Positions 1 through 8,403 of a DNA stretch of 64,000 nt are shown here, piece after piece (within the stretch, counting starts at the first letter, position 1; the number at the start of each line of letters is the position of its first letter). The position numbers were made by a program, and so were the translations under genes. The notes under the pieces are model-generated. The model was not told the DNA's origin and made no database searches. It was given only the letters and a program-made list of their open reading frames with translations. This DNA comes from Flavobacteriales bacterium UBA7878. GTDB lineage: Bacteria; Bacteroidota; Bacteroidia; Flavobacteriales; Schleiferiaceae. The stretch spans positions 1-64,000 of the forward strand of contig DLRW01000075.1 in assembly GCA_002501205.1 (NCBI GenBank), read 5' to 3'.

Positions 1-1034
1 TGTTGTACTTCCTCGGCACTTTCAAAGTCGATGGCAAAGAAGAGTCCTCGTCTACGAACTTCTTTAATGCGCGGAGTTTGTAAAAGACTTTCAATCAGAG
101 CTCCCTTTGTTTCTATCGAATCTAAAAGCTTTTCATCTTCAATCACCCTTAAGGTCGCATCCGCCGCAGCGCAGGCTACAGGATTACCGCCAAAAGTGGT
201 GATATGACCCAACATGGGCCTTTCAGTTAGGCATTGCATAATTTTCTGATCGCTGATAAAGGCTCCCAATGGAAGGCCTCCGCCCAAAGCTTTTGCGGTG
301 CAAAGAATATCCGGTACGATATCAAATTGCTCAAAGGCAAACCAGGTGCCGCAACGACCAATGCCCGTTTGGATCTCATCCAAAATAAGCAAAGCACCTA
401 CCTCCGTACAACGCGCACGTAGGGCTTGCATGTAGGCTTTATCAGGAATACGTACCCCGGCATCTCCCTGAATGGTTTCCACTAAAATTGCAGCAGTACG
501 CTCTGTAATTTGCTGCAGGTCCTCCATTTTATTAAAATTCAAAAAGCGAACATCGGGGAGTAATGGACGAAAGGCCCTTTTCTTGGTTTCGTTTCCACTT
601 AGGCTTAAAGCGCCATGGGTACTGCCATGGTAAGAGCCGCGAAAACCAATAAGCTCGGTTCTTTCTGTATACCTTTTAGCCAGTTTTAAGGCGCCTTCAA
701 TACTTTCAGCACCACTATTTACAAAGTAGGAACAGTTTAAGGTCTTGGGTAAAATTTTAGCTAAGCGCTCCGCCAATCGATTGGGCGCCGATTGCACATA
801 CTCCCCATAGACCATAATATGGAGGTGTTTTTCTACTTGCTCATGGATGGCTTGCTTAATGGCAGGATGACCATGGCCCAGATTACTCACCGAAACCCCG
901 GAAATGAAATCCAAATATTTTTCGCCCTTCGGCCCGTATAGCCAGGAACCTTCAGCTTTTTCAATTTCAATGGCAATGGGAAATGGGGTGGTCATTGCCA
1001 GATGGGTACGGAAAATTTCCTCCTCTCTGTTCAT
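1..1034 (-). CDS. class III (acetylornithine/ornithine-type) aminotransferase, C-terminus cut off by window edge
   Basis: PLP-dependent class III aminotransferase of the acetylornithine/ornithine/4-aminobutyrate group. Translated from an ATG at 1034, it begins MNREEEIFRTHLA and carries FISGVSVSNLGHGHP, the nucleotide-phosphate region YFVNSGAESIEGALKLA, the cofactor-contacting ILDEIQTGIGRCG, and the segment TAKALGGGLPLGAF, whose Lys should form the Schiff base with PLP. About 344 residues are present; the C-terminal 50 or so lie beyond position 1. The start is supported by a TAnnTTTG element four bases upstream. The substrate cannot be fixed from this fragment; acetylornithine or ornithine are the usual ones, and no arginine genes are visible nearby. 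Confidence 0.9.
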   Translation of the reverse strand, partial: MNREEEIFRTHLAMTTPFPIAIEIEKAEGSWLYGPKGEKYLDFISGVSVSNLGHGHPAIKQAIHEQVEKHLHIMVYGEYVQSAPNRLAERLAKILPKTLNCSYFVNSGAESIEGALKLAKRYTERTELIGFRGSYHGSTHGALSLSGNETKKRAFRPLLPDVRFLNFNKMEDLQQITERTAAILVETIQGDAGVRIPDKAYMQALRARCTEVGALLILDEIQTGIGRCGTWFAFEQFDIVPDILCTAKALGGGLPLGAFISDQKIMQCLTERPMLGHITTFGGNPVACAAADATLRVIEDEKLLDSIETKGALIESLLQTPRIKEVRRRGLFFAIDFESAEEVQ

Positions 1035-1038
1035 AGGG

Positions 1039-1046
1039 CAAATTTA
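1039..1046 (-). promoter_or_regulatory. -7 element (TAnnTTTG) of the aminotransferase gene
   Basis: On the minus strand TAAATTTG lies four bases before the ATG at 1034, matching the Bacteroidota -7 consensus. Transcription would start at or next to the A of the start codon, so the mRNA is probably leaderless. I see no well-spaced -33 TTG, which lowers confidence. Confidence 0.45.
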
Positions 1047-1085
1047 GAACAGAGCTCCAATTAGAATGGTCGCCGCAGGAATAAT

Positions 1086-1670
1086 TCAATAGAGGGAATA
1101 GAGAAAAGTGGCGTAGAGGTAAAAGCGTAAAATTCGACTTAATGCCACCAGTAAATAACGAGCCCAGGGATAGTCAAGGCTACCGGCAATGATCGAAACC
1201 GGTGAGAAGGGCAGGGGTGTTAAAGCCGCTAAAAAAATGGCCAGGGCTCCGAAGGTTCTAAACTCGCTACTCAATTTGGTGTAGCGTTTATGAACCAGGC
1301 GGTCTATTGCCGGAATTCGGTTTAACAATCTGCCCAAGGCAAAAGATATTATTCCGCCCGCATAACTTAATAGGGCCAATAAGCTGAGGGCAGCCCAGGG
1401 CTCTGCCAGGGACTTAGACCAAATAATGAATAAGTCGGGAGGTAAGATGCCTAATAAGCTTTCGCTGGAGAAGAAAAGCAGGAACACGCTCCACACTGGC
1501 ATTTTTTCATTGAGCCAGAAACTGAGCTCATTTATATCGATAAAGAAGTAATTCACCGCCCAAATGAAGCCCATGAAAATCACGAAAGTCCAGATAAGCT
1601 TTGCAATATTTTCGCGAATAAAGTGCTTGCTGCTTTTACTGCTTTCGCTATGTGGAGAATTTTCAGACAT
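1086..1670 (-). CDS. VTT-domain (DedA/TVP38-like) inner-membrane protein
   Basis: 194-residue integral membrane protein resembling the VTT/SNARE-associated family (DedA, TVP38, YqaA-like). A charged N-terminal tail (about 1-20) is followed by hydrophobic helices near 25-45, 58-80, 90-112, 140-160 and 168-190. The loop ESLLGILPPDLFIIW and the later LTPLPFSPVSIIAGSL are the typical glycine/proline-rich re-entrant stretches of the family. Members are implicated in phospholipid or undecaprenyl-phosphate flipping, but the substrate of this one is unknown. It stands alone between the aminotransferase and the divergent ligase-like gene. A TAAATTTG element at 1678-1685 (minus strand) lies seven bases before the ATG at 1670. 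Confidence 0.75.
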   Translation of the reverse strand: MSENSPHSESSKSSKHFIRENIAKLIWTFVIFMGFIWAVNYFFIDINELSFWLNEKMPVWSVFLLFFSSESLLGILPPDLFIIWSKSLAEPWAALSLLALLSYAGGIISFALGRLLNRIPAIDRLVHKRYTKLSSEFRTFGALAIFLAALTPLPFSPVSIIAGSLDYPWARYLLVALSRILRFYLYATFLYSLY

Positions 1671-1677
1671 CTGGCGG

Positions 1678-1685
1678 CAAATTTA
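1678..1685 (-). promoter_or_regulatory. -7 element of the VTT-domain gene
   Basis: TAAATTTG on the minus strand, seven bases before the ATG at 1670, fits the Bacteroidota -7 consensus TAnnTTTG and predicts a leader of only a few bases. No clear -33 TTG at the expected spacing. Confidence 0.4.
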
Positions 1686-1748
1686 GCGCCTCCAGGCATC
1701 GCTCTGAAAAAGGCGAAAACTTTACATTAGCGCAAATTCCAATTATTG

Positions 1749-3650
1749 ATGGCAAAATCCCCAAACTCGAATAAGGCCTTTAGCTGGTTATTTTGGTTAT
1801 TGATGTTAGCCTTGCCTTTGTTTCGTCTGAAAGCCTTGCAAGATGAAACTTTGGCATCTCGTTATTTGCTTTTAGCTGTTTTTGCCGCTGGTATTTTGCT
1901 GTTGGATCGTAAGATCCTCAAAAGCAGCTTTCCTCGTTTAATTAGCGTTTTAGTATTGGTCTTTGGGCTCTTGCAATTAGTCAGTTTAAGTTGGGCATAT
2001 AATCCTTCTGAAAGTTGGGGAGTAGCCGCGAGAGTATTTGCCTTTAGTCCTTATTTCTTCATTCTCTATTATCAAATCAAAGAGGCCCAATTTGCTTGGA
2101 CCGATTTATTGAAAGGCCTATTGATTTTCGCCATGGCTGCAGCTTTACCGGCCGCCTTCTATTTACTAAAAGCCATAGGTAGTGGCGATTTCTTCGATGA
2201 TATCTACCAAATTACCGGAACCTTCGGGCATAAGAACTTATTAGCTTCAGCCTTAATGTTGAGCTTCCCCTTTGTATTGGCCTCCTGGGCTTTATTGAAA
2301 GGTGTTTGGTCACGCCTCGCCATGGTGATCGCGCTATTAATGCTGATCGAAATGTTTGTGCTGCGTACGCGTGGGGTTTGGTTAGCCTTATTTGGTGCGG
2401 CTCTCTTTAGTGCGATAGTACTTCAATTGAAGAAACCCAATGGCATTAGCATTCCGCGCAAATGGCTTTTCATTTTTAGTGGTGGAGCCATAATGATTCT
2501 GGTAGCTTTATTCCTATCGCCTCAAATTAAAGCGGGTTTTACCAATAGCAGTAACGTTCAAAAACGTTTGGTGTTTTGGGAGAACAGCATGGACATGATT
2601 CAGGAGCATCCGGTTACCGGAGTAGGGGCTGGAAACTGGAAGATTATCTTCCCTAAATATGGATTAGGTAAGGTAGATCGGGAAACCATGCAAGGCATTA
2701 CCCACATTCAAAGACCGCATAATGACTTCCTTTGGCTTTGGGCCGAAACCGGACCGCTGGGCTTAGCGCTGTATTTGGGCTTGTTCATTTTGGGATTCCT
2801 GCAATTGATTCGAAATTTAGGAGCAGGCCTGAATAAAGAAATGCAGATCGTGAATTTAGCGGCCTTCTTTGGCTTGGCGGCTCTGGCTATTTTCTCTTTT
2901 AGTGATTTTCCATTCGAAAGAGCTAGTCATACCTTCTTCTTTATGCTGATTTTGGCCATCGCTTTTGCCTCCGCACCCGAAGCTAAGAAGCAAGGCTATT
3001 TGGCCTATGCTCTTATTCCGATGCTGGCCTTAAGCCTCTTTGTGAATTATCAGCGATATCAGGGCGAATCGAAAATGGACCCGGTGATGGCTGCCAATGC
3101 TAATCGCAAGCCCGAGCGCTTAATTGCAGCTACCCAAGCAGCCTTTGATGCGCAATGGTATACTTTGGATAATTATGCTAATCCTCTGCCTTATTACAGT
3201 GGCAAGGCCTATATGTTCACCGATCGATTGCCACAAGCCAAGGTGGATTTAGACATGGCACGTTCCTATGCGCCCTACAATATTTTGGTTTTGGAAGCTC
3301 TTAGCCAGTATTATGCCCGCCAAGATCAAGATGATAAAGCTTTGGCTTTGGCCGATAGCATTTTGAAAATCTCACCACTCTTTGAGTCTTTATTGCTGAT
3401 GAAGGCTGAGATTCATCTCAAGCATAAAGATTATCCAGAAGCCTTGGAAACCTTAAACTTGTATCCACCTACCAGCAATGATACACGTTATATGCAGGAT
3501 TTAGCGCAGGCCTTACGTGGCAGCCTGGAAACCTATCCACAGCATGGCCGATTTACCCCCATGATGGAGCATTTGAAACAAAGTGGACAATTGGTGAATC
3601 CGGTGGATTATGTGCGGGCCTATCGCCGTAAGCGCGGTCTCTTGAATTAA
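1749..3650 (+). CDS. O-antigen ligase/polymerase-like membrane protein with C-terminal TPR region
   Basis: 633-residue polytopic protein of the Wzy/WaaL (O-antigen ligase, PF04932-like) type. About eleven hydrophobic segments span residues 12-430. The family core is visible as TGTFGHKNLLASALML, the arginine-bearing LRTRGVWLAL and the periplasmic loop with HPVTGVGAGNW and RPHNDFLWLWAETG, which holds the conserved His. The last 180 residues are soluble and helical with two or three TPR-like units, a common tail in Bacteroidota ligases. The reading frame has a TTG one codon upstream, but the ATG at 1749 is the natural start. With an ABC-type exporter nearby a ligase role is more likely than Wzy polymerase. 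It converges with the next gene, sharing TTAA at the stop codons. Confidence 0.85.
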   Translation: MAKSPNSNKAFSWLFWLLMLALPLFRLKALQDETLASRYLLLAVFAAGILLLDRKILKSSFPRLISVLVLVFGLLQLVSLSWAYNPSESWGVAARVFAFSPYFFILYYQIKEAQFAWTDLLKGLLIFAMAAALPAAFYLLKAIGSGDFFDDIYQITGTFGHKNLLASALMLSFPFVLASWALLKGVWSRLAMVIALLMLIEMFVLRTRGVWLALFGAALFSAIVLQLKKPNGISIPRKWLFIFSGGAIMILVALFLSPQIKAGFTNSSNVQKRLVFWENSMDMIQEHPVTGVGAGNWKIIFPKYGLGKVDRETMQGITHIQRPHNDFLWLWAETGPLGLALYLGLFILGFLQLIRNLGAGLNKEMQIVNLAAFFGLAALAIFSFSDFPFERASHTFFFMLILAIAFASAPEAKKQGYLAYALIPMLALSLFVNYQRYQGESKMDPVMAANANRKPERLIAATQAAFDAQWYTLDNYANPLPYYSGKAYMFTDRLPQAKVDLDMARSYAPYNILVLEALSQYYARQDQDDKALALADSILKISPLFESLLLMKAEIHLKHKDYPEALETLNLYPPTSNDTRYMQDLAQALRGSLETYPQHGRFTPMMEHLKQSGQLVNPVDYVRAYRRKRGLLN

Positions 3651-4516
3651 ATACTCAGACCGAGGGCATTAAGAATACGAAGGCCCAAAATCTTTAAGCT
3701 TTTCGCATCAGCAACGGAATAAAATTGCTGAGCCTTATCATGCTTACCCCGCTTTTGGTAGAAGCGCGCTGCCTCATAGTATTTTCTTTGCGTGGCTCGC
3801 TCGAAATCTTGCTTGCTGATCTGATTCTTCTGGTAAAAATGCTCATACACATTGTTTACCTTAAAAAGATGCTCATCAATATTACTGCTCATTCCGCCTT
3901 CTTCGCGATAGTAAGTGAGGGCTTCAGGCCAATAATGCAATTGCTCTCCAGCGATAAGCAATTCGAGCCAGAGGTATAAATCCTCGGCGCCGTGGTAATC
4001 CAAATTGGTTTGGAAAGGATGCTCTTGCGCCAGGTCGGTACGAATAATGCTTGCCGATGGAACTAATGGGCAACCCAGTAGAATTAAGTCCTTCAGCGAC
4101 TGGATAGGGAAGGTGGGGCGCCGACTATGCTTGCGGCCAAAATTCTCCACACTATGGTAGAGCACCGCGGTTTCCTGAGCTGATTTTAGAAACTCATAGC
4201 AGGCACTCAGTTTTTCAGGATGCCAGAGATCATCTGCATCCAAAAGAGCGCAAAACTTACCGCAGGCCGCGGCGATTGCAGCATTACGGGCCGCACCCAA
4301 ACCTTTATTCTCTTGCTCAATAATATGATAGCGCAATACAGCCTTTCCTTCTAGCCATTTTTTAGCAAACGCTCCAGAACCATCGCTGCTACCATCATCC
4401 GTTAAAATGATCTCATAATCACTAAAGCTCTGGGACCATACAGAGTCCAGGCAGTCTTCGATAGTTTCGATGGCTTCGTATACCGGGATGATGACTGAGA
4501 AGAAGGGCTGCTTCAT
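3647..4516 (-). CDS. family 2 glycosyltransferase
   Basis: 289-residue GT-A fold glycosyltransferase (GT2). The N-terminus shows FSVIIPVYEAIETIEDCLDS, the nucleotide-binding LTDDGSSDGS and the metal-binding LLDADDLWHP; the acceptor-side half has YHGAEDLYLWLELL, in which ED is the likely catalytic-base region. No membrane segment is evident, so it should act on the cytoplasmic face on a lipid-linked glycan. The ATG at 4516 overlaps the TGA of the upstream glycosyltransferase (ATGA) and is preferred to the TTG three codons upstream. Third and last gene of the minus-strand run sulfotransferase-GT2-GT2. Donor and acceptor sugars are not predictable. Confidence 0.9.
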   Translation of the reverse strand: MKQPFFSVIIPVYEAIETIEDCLDSVWSQSFSDYEIILTDDGSSDGSGAFAKKWLEGKAVLRYHIIEQENKGLGAARNAAIAAACGKFCALLDADDLWHPEKLSACYEFLKSAQETAVLYHSVENFGRKHSRRPTFPIQSLKDLILLGCPLVPSASIIRTDLAQEHPFQTNLDYHGAEDLYLWLELLIAGEQLHYWPEALTYYREEGGMSSNIDEHLFKVNNVYEHFYQKNQISKQDFERATQRKYYEAARFYQKRGKHDKAQQFYSVADAKSLKILGLRILNALGLSI

Positions 4517-5541
4517 GCGTTCCAATATTTACCGGGAAAGATTCGGCCGCGCAGTTTTTTAAGGGGCTTTAAAAGTCCGGTCCATCTTAAAAAATCACGC
4601 AGATAGGATATTACATAGGTAATAAAGATACGCCAGGCCAAATTGTTTTTATACTGTCCAAATATGCGATAGTGCACTTTGTTGAGTGCTCTGTTCTCGG
4701 CATTAATACTATGGTAGGGTAAATTGCCAATCCACCAATTCGCAAATTCATCCATGGCCCTATCCGCCTCTTCTTTTGCTTCGGGGATATCTTTTCTAAG
4801 AAGTTGGTTAATCGCGATAAGCTCTTTGTATACAGAGGCCTGTTTGCGAGAGCGACTTCTTTGGGTTTGGGTATGTACCCTGAAATAATTGAGGATATCG
4901 GCTTTAAAAGCCAGATCGTATTGCAAGAGGATTTTAGCATAAAGATGCCAGTCACCATTTAGGCGCATTTCAGGATCACCGCCGCCAACCGCCAGATAGG
5001 CTGATTTCCGAAAGAGGGCTCCGCTGGCATTGGGTATAGGGTTGTGGAAAAACAACCACTGCTGGCAAGCCTGCTTTCCGCTGATGATGAAGTCCTTTTG
5101 CCAGGCCTCTGATTTGTAGAGGAAGCGTAAATTTTCCTCGTAGCTGTTTAACTCATTGCCTTTCTCATCAATCAACATGGATTGAGCATAGGCAATGCCA
5201 ACCTGAGGGTTTTCATCCAATAGGGGCACTAAAGCCGCCAGGAGATCAGGATGGGCCAAATCATCGCTTTCGGCTACCCAGATGTATTCACCTTTAGCCA
5301 GAGCTACGCCCTTATTCCATTGCTTAAAAGGACTGCCACTGTTTTGATCATTGATGATGAGTTGCCAATCGGGATTTTCATTGGCATAAGCCCGAAGTAT
5401 CGCCGCACTACCATCTTTGCTGGCGTCATCCAATAATATCACCTCATAGTCCTGAAAGCTCTGCTTCTTAATACTTTCCAGGCGCTGCACCAAATAGGCC
5501 TCATGCTGATAATTGGGAACAATGATCGTGAGCTTCGGCAT
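4513..5541 (-). CDS. family 2 glycosyltransferase
   Basis: 342-residue GT2 enzyme. KLTIIVPNYQHEAYLVQRLE at the start, LLDDASKDGSAAIL and the DxD-type VAESDDLAHPDLL define the GT-A nucleotide-sugar site; MRLNGDWHLYAKIL sits where the acceptor/catalytic region is expected. The C-terminal 100 residues are helical and basic, possibly membrane-associating (WRIFITYVISYLRDFLRW). Its ATG overlaps the TAA of the sulfotransferase gene by one base and its TGA overlaps the next ATG, so translation of the three genes is probably coupled. Likely adds a sugar in the same surface glycan as its neighbours. Confidence 0.9.
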   Translation of the reverse strand: MPKLTIIVPNYQHEAYLVQRLESIKKQSFQDYEVILLDDASKDGSAAILRAYANENPDWQLIINDQNSGSPFKQWNKGVALAKGEYIWVAESDDLAHPDLLAALVPLLDENPQVGIAYAQSMLIDEKGNELNSYEENLRFLYKSEAWQKDFIISGKQACQQWLFFHNPIPNASGALFRKSAYLAVGGGDPEMRLNGDWHLYAKILLQYDLAFKADILNYFRVHTQTQRSRSRKQASVYKELIAINQLLRKDIPEAKEEADRAMDEFANWWIGNLPYHSINAENRALNKVHYRIFGQYKNNLAWRIFITYVISYLRDFLRWTGLLKPLKKLRGRIFPGKYWNA

Positions 5542-6188
5542 TAACGCAGGTATTTCTTAAAGTTGGCTTTGAGGGCTAAGCCGGTAAATTTTTCCAGGGC
5601 TTTGATACTGGCAGGGTCTTGGGCACGGAGCTTTTCATATTCCAGTTCCAGATAATGATCTCCAAGCTTAGGGGCATAGCTGCGACCTTGTTGTACATAG
5701 TCCTGGCAAAGTTGATGGCAGTAAGCCGGGTCTTTAAGTTCGGGGGCGAAAACCTCGCCATTCACCTCATTGCGTTTTTGCAGGGAGGCCACCACATCAT
5801 CTTCATTGCGGAGCAAATGAATAACCTTGGCTCCCGGAAATTTAGCCAGCCACATATCTAAGGTGAAGGTATTCCGAGGATCTTTCCAACCCCATTTTTC
5901 ATGGCGAAGGGCCTGTCGCCACTGGGCCAGTCTACCGTTTAACCGGAAGTGCTCTCTAAAAAGTTCTGAGGCGGGAATCTCATGCCAGTGCAGCTTTTCA
6001 GGAACTTTGGGCTTATGCCAATCGGCGCCACTTTTCCATAGAACTTGCTGGTTGATGCTGAGGAAATGCATGGCCTCATAATTATGATCCTTCACTACAC
6101 CCATAAAGATGCCGGATTTCTCCAGTACTTTTGTGAGTATGGAGGTGCCACTACGGTGCATGCCAATAATGATGAATGGAGGACGCAT
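5541..6188 (-). CDS. sulfotransferase family protein (PAPS-dependent)
   Basis: 215-residue cytosolic sulfotransferase. The 5'-phosphosulfate loop is PFIIIGMHRSGTSILTKVL near the N-terminus, and the 3'-phosphate region is KVIHLLRNEDDVVASLQKR with the expected Arg and Ser; GWKDPRNT is the usual central motif of the Sulfotransfer_3-like group. It would move sulfate from PAPS to a sugar hydroxyl. I chose the ATG at 6188 rather than the TTG three codons upstream. First gene of the minus-strand sulfotransferase-GT2-GT2 run, and divergent from a second sulfotransferase whose start is only eight bases away. Sulfation of a surface polysaccharide is the natural inference; the acceptor is unknown. Confidence 0.87.
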   Translation of the reverse strand: MRPPFIIIGMHRSGTSILTKVLEKSGIFMGVVKDHNYEAMHFLSINQQVLWKSGADWHKPKVPEKLHWHEIPASELFREHFRLNGRLAQWRQALRHEKWGWKDPRNTFTLDMWLAKFPGAKVIHLLRNEDDVVASLQKRNEVNGEVFAPELKDPAYCHQLCQDYVQQGRSYAPKLGDHYLELEYEKLRAQDPASIKALEKFTGLALKANFKKYLR

Positions 6189-6196
6189 TGCATTCA

Positions 6197-6913
6197 ATGA
6201 GTGATCAAAGAAAGATAATTTTTCTGCACTTGCCTAAAACAGGAGGCAGCACTCTGGTGAATATTTTACATCAGTATTACGGCTTGGAACAATCTGCTCT
6301 CATTGCCGGAGATGATAAAGTGGCTTTAGCCGATGCGGTTCAAGCGGGAATTCCCTTTGTTCACGGGCATTTCAGCGCCCGTCTCTTAACGGGGGCACCC
6401 GGTTATCTGAAGGCTACTATGTTAAGGGAGGCCAGCGATCGGGTAATTTCACGCTATGTGCATTTAGCGCATTCTAAAGAGGAGCGCTTGCAGAAGGAGT
6501 TCGCTTCCTATTCGAGCTTCGAAGATTTTCTGCAAAGTACTTATGCGGATAATTGGCAAGTACGCATGCTTTCCGGTCAATGGCATGAGGGACGTGTAAA
6601 TGAAGAGACTTATGTGAAGGCCGTCGATCAGCTGTATGCTATGGATTGGGTAGCCACGGCAGATCAAATGGCTACGGCCGCTTTGGATTTAAGTTTGAAA
6701 CTGGGCTTTGAAAGCTATTACCATCCCCACTTAAATACCCGTGCTTCCCAAGATTTGTGGCAGGAGATCAATCACAAATATCGCGCTTCAATTGCTGACT
6801 TAAATCGCTTCGATGCCCAATTAGTGGTGGAGGCAAGAGCGCTTTATAATCGAAATAAAGAGCTTCCTTTTGCGAAAAGATTAAAGCTGAAACTAAAAGG
6901 ATTGCTTGCCTGA
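6197..6913 (+). CDS. sulfotransferase family 2-like protein
   Basis: 238-residue protein with the PAPS loop IIFLHLPKTGGSTLVNIL at residues 6-23 and a second conserved segment KATMLREASDRVISRYVH (arginines and serine expected to hold the 3'-phosphate), as in the Sulfotransfer_2/heparan-sulfotransferase-like group. The ATG at 6197 (MSDQRK) places the motif at the normal distance from the N-terminus; an upstream in-frame ATG at 6176 would overlap the divergent sulfotransferase gene and is less likely. Only three bases separate its stop from the following small membrane protein gene. It differs clearly in sequence from its divergent neighbour, so the two probably modify different positions. Confidence 0.85.
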   Translation: MSDQRKIIFLHLPKTGGSTLVNILHQYYGLEQSALIAGDDKVALADAVQAGIPFVHGHFSARLLTGAPGYLKATMLREASDRVISRYVHLAHSKEERLQKEFASYSSFEDFLQSTYADNWQVRMLSGQWHEGRVNEETYVKAVDQLYAMDWVATADQMATAALDLSLKLGFESYYHPHLNTRASQDLWQEINHKYRASIADLNRFDAQLVVEARALYNRNKELPFAKRLKLKLKGLLA

Positions 6914-6916
6914 TTA

Positions 6917-7276
6917 ATGAAATCTGCGTTTTCAAGTCAAATTTTGCTTCACAGTCTACGCTGGATTTTTAAGCTAGGTCTTTTGAATGCTATTAATTTG
7001 GGATTAGCCTGCCTTTTGGTGCTAGCACGTTTGGCTTTTGAGCAAATTCCACTTTCTGAATTTCAATTTCCTTTTTACCTCTTCCTAACTGGTTTGGTGC
7101 TGATGAATTGGGTGTATAACCTGGGTTTAGTTTATGAGTGGATTTACCATCGTTTATGGAGCCTGGAACTAGACTTTAAGAAAGTGGAAACACAGTTCTT
7201 TAAAGCTGGAGTCCTGATGGTTTTTATTGTGGATGTTTTCGGACTCTACTATTACCTGATCTGGTATAAGGCCTAA
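6917..7276 (+). CDS. small hypothetical membrane protein
   Basis: 119 residues with three hydrophobic stretches, roughly 17-40, 50-75 and 92-116, and a basic N-terminus. I do not recognise a family. It follows the second sulfotransferase by three bases, so it is probably co-transcribed and may serve the same glycan pathway. Its TAA overlaps the stop codon of the convergent ABC ATPase gene (shared CTAA). Confidence 0.6.
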   Translation: MKSAFSSQILLHSLRWIFKLGLLNAINLGLACLLVLARLAFEQIPLSEFQFPFYLFLTGLVLMNWVYNLGLVYEWIYHRLWSLELDFKKVETQFFKAGVLMVFIVDVFGLYYYLIWYKA

Positions 7277-8403
7277 GACTGCCAGGAGTTTTTGATCTCT
7301 ACCCCTGGATTTTGCCTTTGCACCGCCACTTCATTTTGCTGCCATTCATCACTTAGCACTTCAAAATAACAGGCTCTTCCCAGGAAATCGGCACGAATGC
7401 CATCCAAATAAATATGGGCATTAAAGAAAAAGCGTCCCGACATTAAGGGCAGCTCAGGAATGCTTAACTGTGCCTTTTGCTGATCTCCTTTTAATTGATG
7501 TTGGAAGCTGCTGAGGTAATTGCCACGACTGTTGAATAGATGCAGTTCCAAACGTATCTCTTTAGCTTGCGCTGAACTCTCCCAGGCCAGGCTGAGTTCC
7601 AGGCTTTCCCCACTTTTAATAAGCTTGGATCCGTCTTTGGCTTTAACTTCAATCTGCTGGAAGCGAGCCCGACCATCACCTTCGCGGTCGCTACGCTCGG
7701 CAGGATTGCTATCGGCGTTTAACTGTTCCAGTCCGCCTAAGTATTGCTCAATTATTTCATTGGGCGCTCCGGTGGCTTGTAGTTTACCTTGATTGATCCA
7801 GGCTACGCGATCACAGAGGCTATTGATGGCTCCCATATTATGACTCACGAAAACTATACTGCGGGCCTGGGCTTTGGAAATGTCTTCCATGCGAGCCAGG
7901 CATTTCTTTTGGAAGTCGGCATCGCCTACGGCCAAAACTTCGTCGATGAGTAAAATATCAGAATCCAGATGTGCGGCAACCGAAAAGGCCAGACGCACAA
8001 ACATGCCGCTGCTGTAGCGCTTGACGGGCATATCCAAAAAACGACTTACCCCGGCAAAGTCTACAATTTCGTCAAAGCGTGCCTTAATGGAGGCTCTGCT
8101 CATGCCCAGTATACTGCCGTTGAGGTAGATGTTTTCTCGGCCGCTCAGTTCGGGATGAAAGCCAGTGCCTACTTCGAGTAGGGAGGCCATTTTACCATAC
8201 ACCTTAATCTGTCCTTTAGTAGGAGCGGTAATGCGACTAAGGATTTTTAACAAGGTAGATTTACCCGCACCATTAGCACCGATTAAACCTAGAACTTCAC
8301 CTTGTCCCAGATCGAGATCAATATTGTCCAGGGCCCAAAAATGCTCCTTGCCGGCAATGCGATATTGCTTGGAAATGCCTTGTATTTCGAGGGCCTTTTT
8401 CAC
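7273..8403 (-). CDS. polysaccharide ABC exporter, ATP-binding subunit with Wzt-type C-terminal domain
   Basis: 376 residues. The N-terminal 240 are an ABC ATPase: Walker A GANGAGKSTLLKIL, Q-loop region MASLLEVGTGFHPELSG, signature YSSGMFVRLAFSVAAH, Walker B DILLIDEVLAVGD and switch FVSHNMG. Residues 250-370 form a beta-rich domain like the carbohydrate-binding C-terminus of Wzt, which in O8/O9-type systems recognises the modified non-reducing end of the finished chain. The stop of the permease gene overlaps its start (ATGA). The pair would export an undecaprenyl-linked polysaccharide. With two sulfotransferases next door, the terminal tag it reads could be a sulfate, which is inference only. 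Confidence 0.9.
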   Translation of the reverse strand: MKKALEIQGISKQYRIAGKEHFWALDNIDLDLGQGEVLGLIGANGAGKSTLLKILSRITAPTKGQIKVYGKMASLLEVGTGFHPELSGRENIYLNGSILGMSRASIKARFDEIVDFAGVSRFLDMPVKRYSSGMFVRLAFSVAAHLDSDILLIDEVLAVGDADFQKKCLARMEDISKAQARSIVFVSHNMGAINSLCDRVAWINQGKLQATGAPNEIIEQYLGGLEQLNADSNPAERSDREGDGRARFQQIEVKAKDGSKLIKSGESLELSLAWESSAQAKEIRLELHLFNSRGNYLSSFQHQLKGDQQKAQLSIPELPLMSGRFFFNAHIYLDGIRADFLGRACYFEVLSDEWQQNEVAVQRQNPGVEIKNSWQS

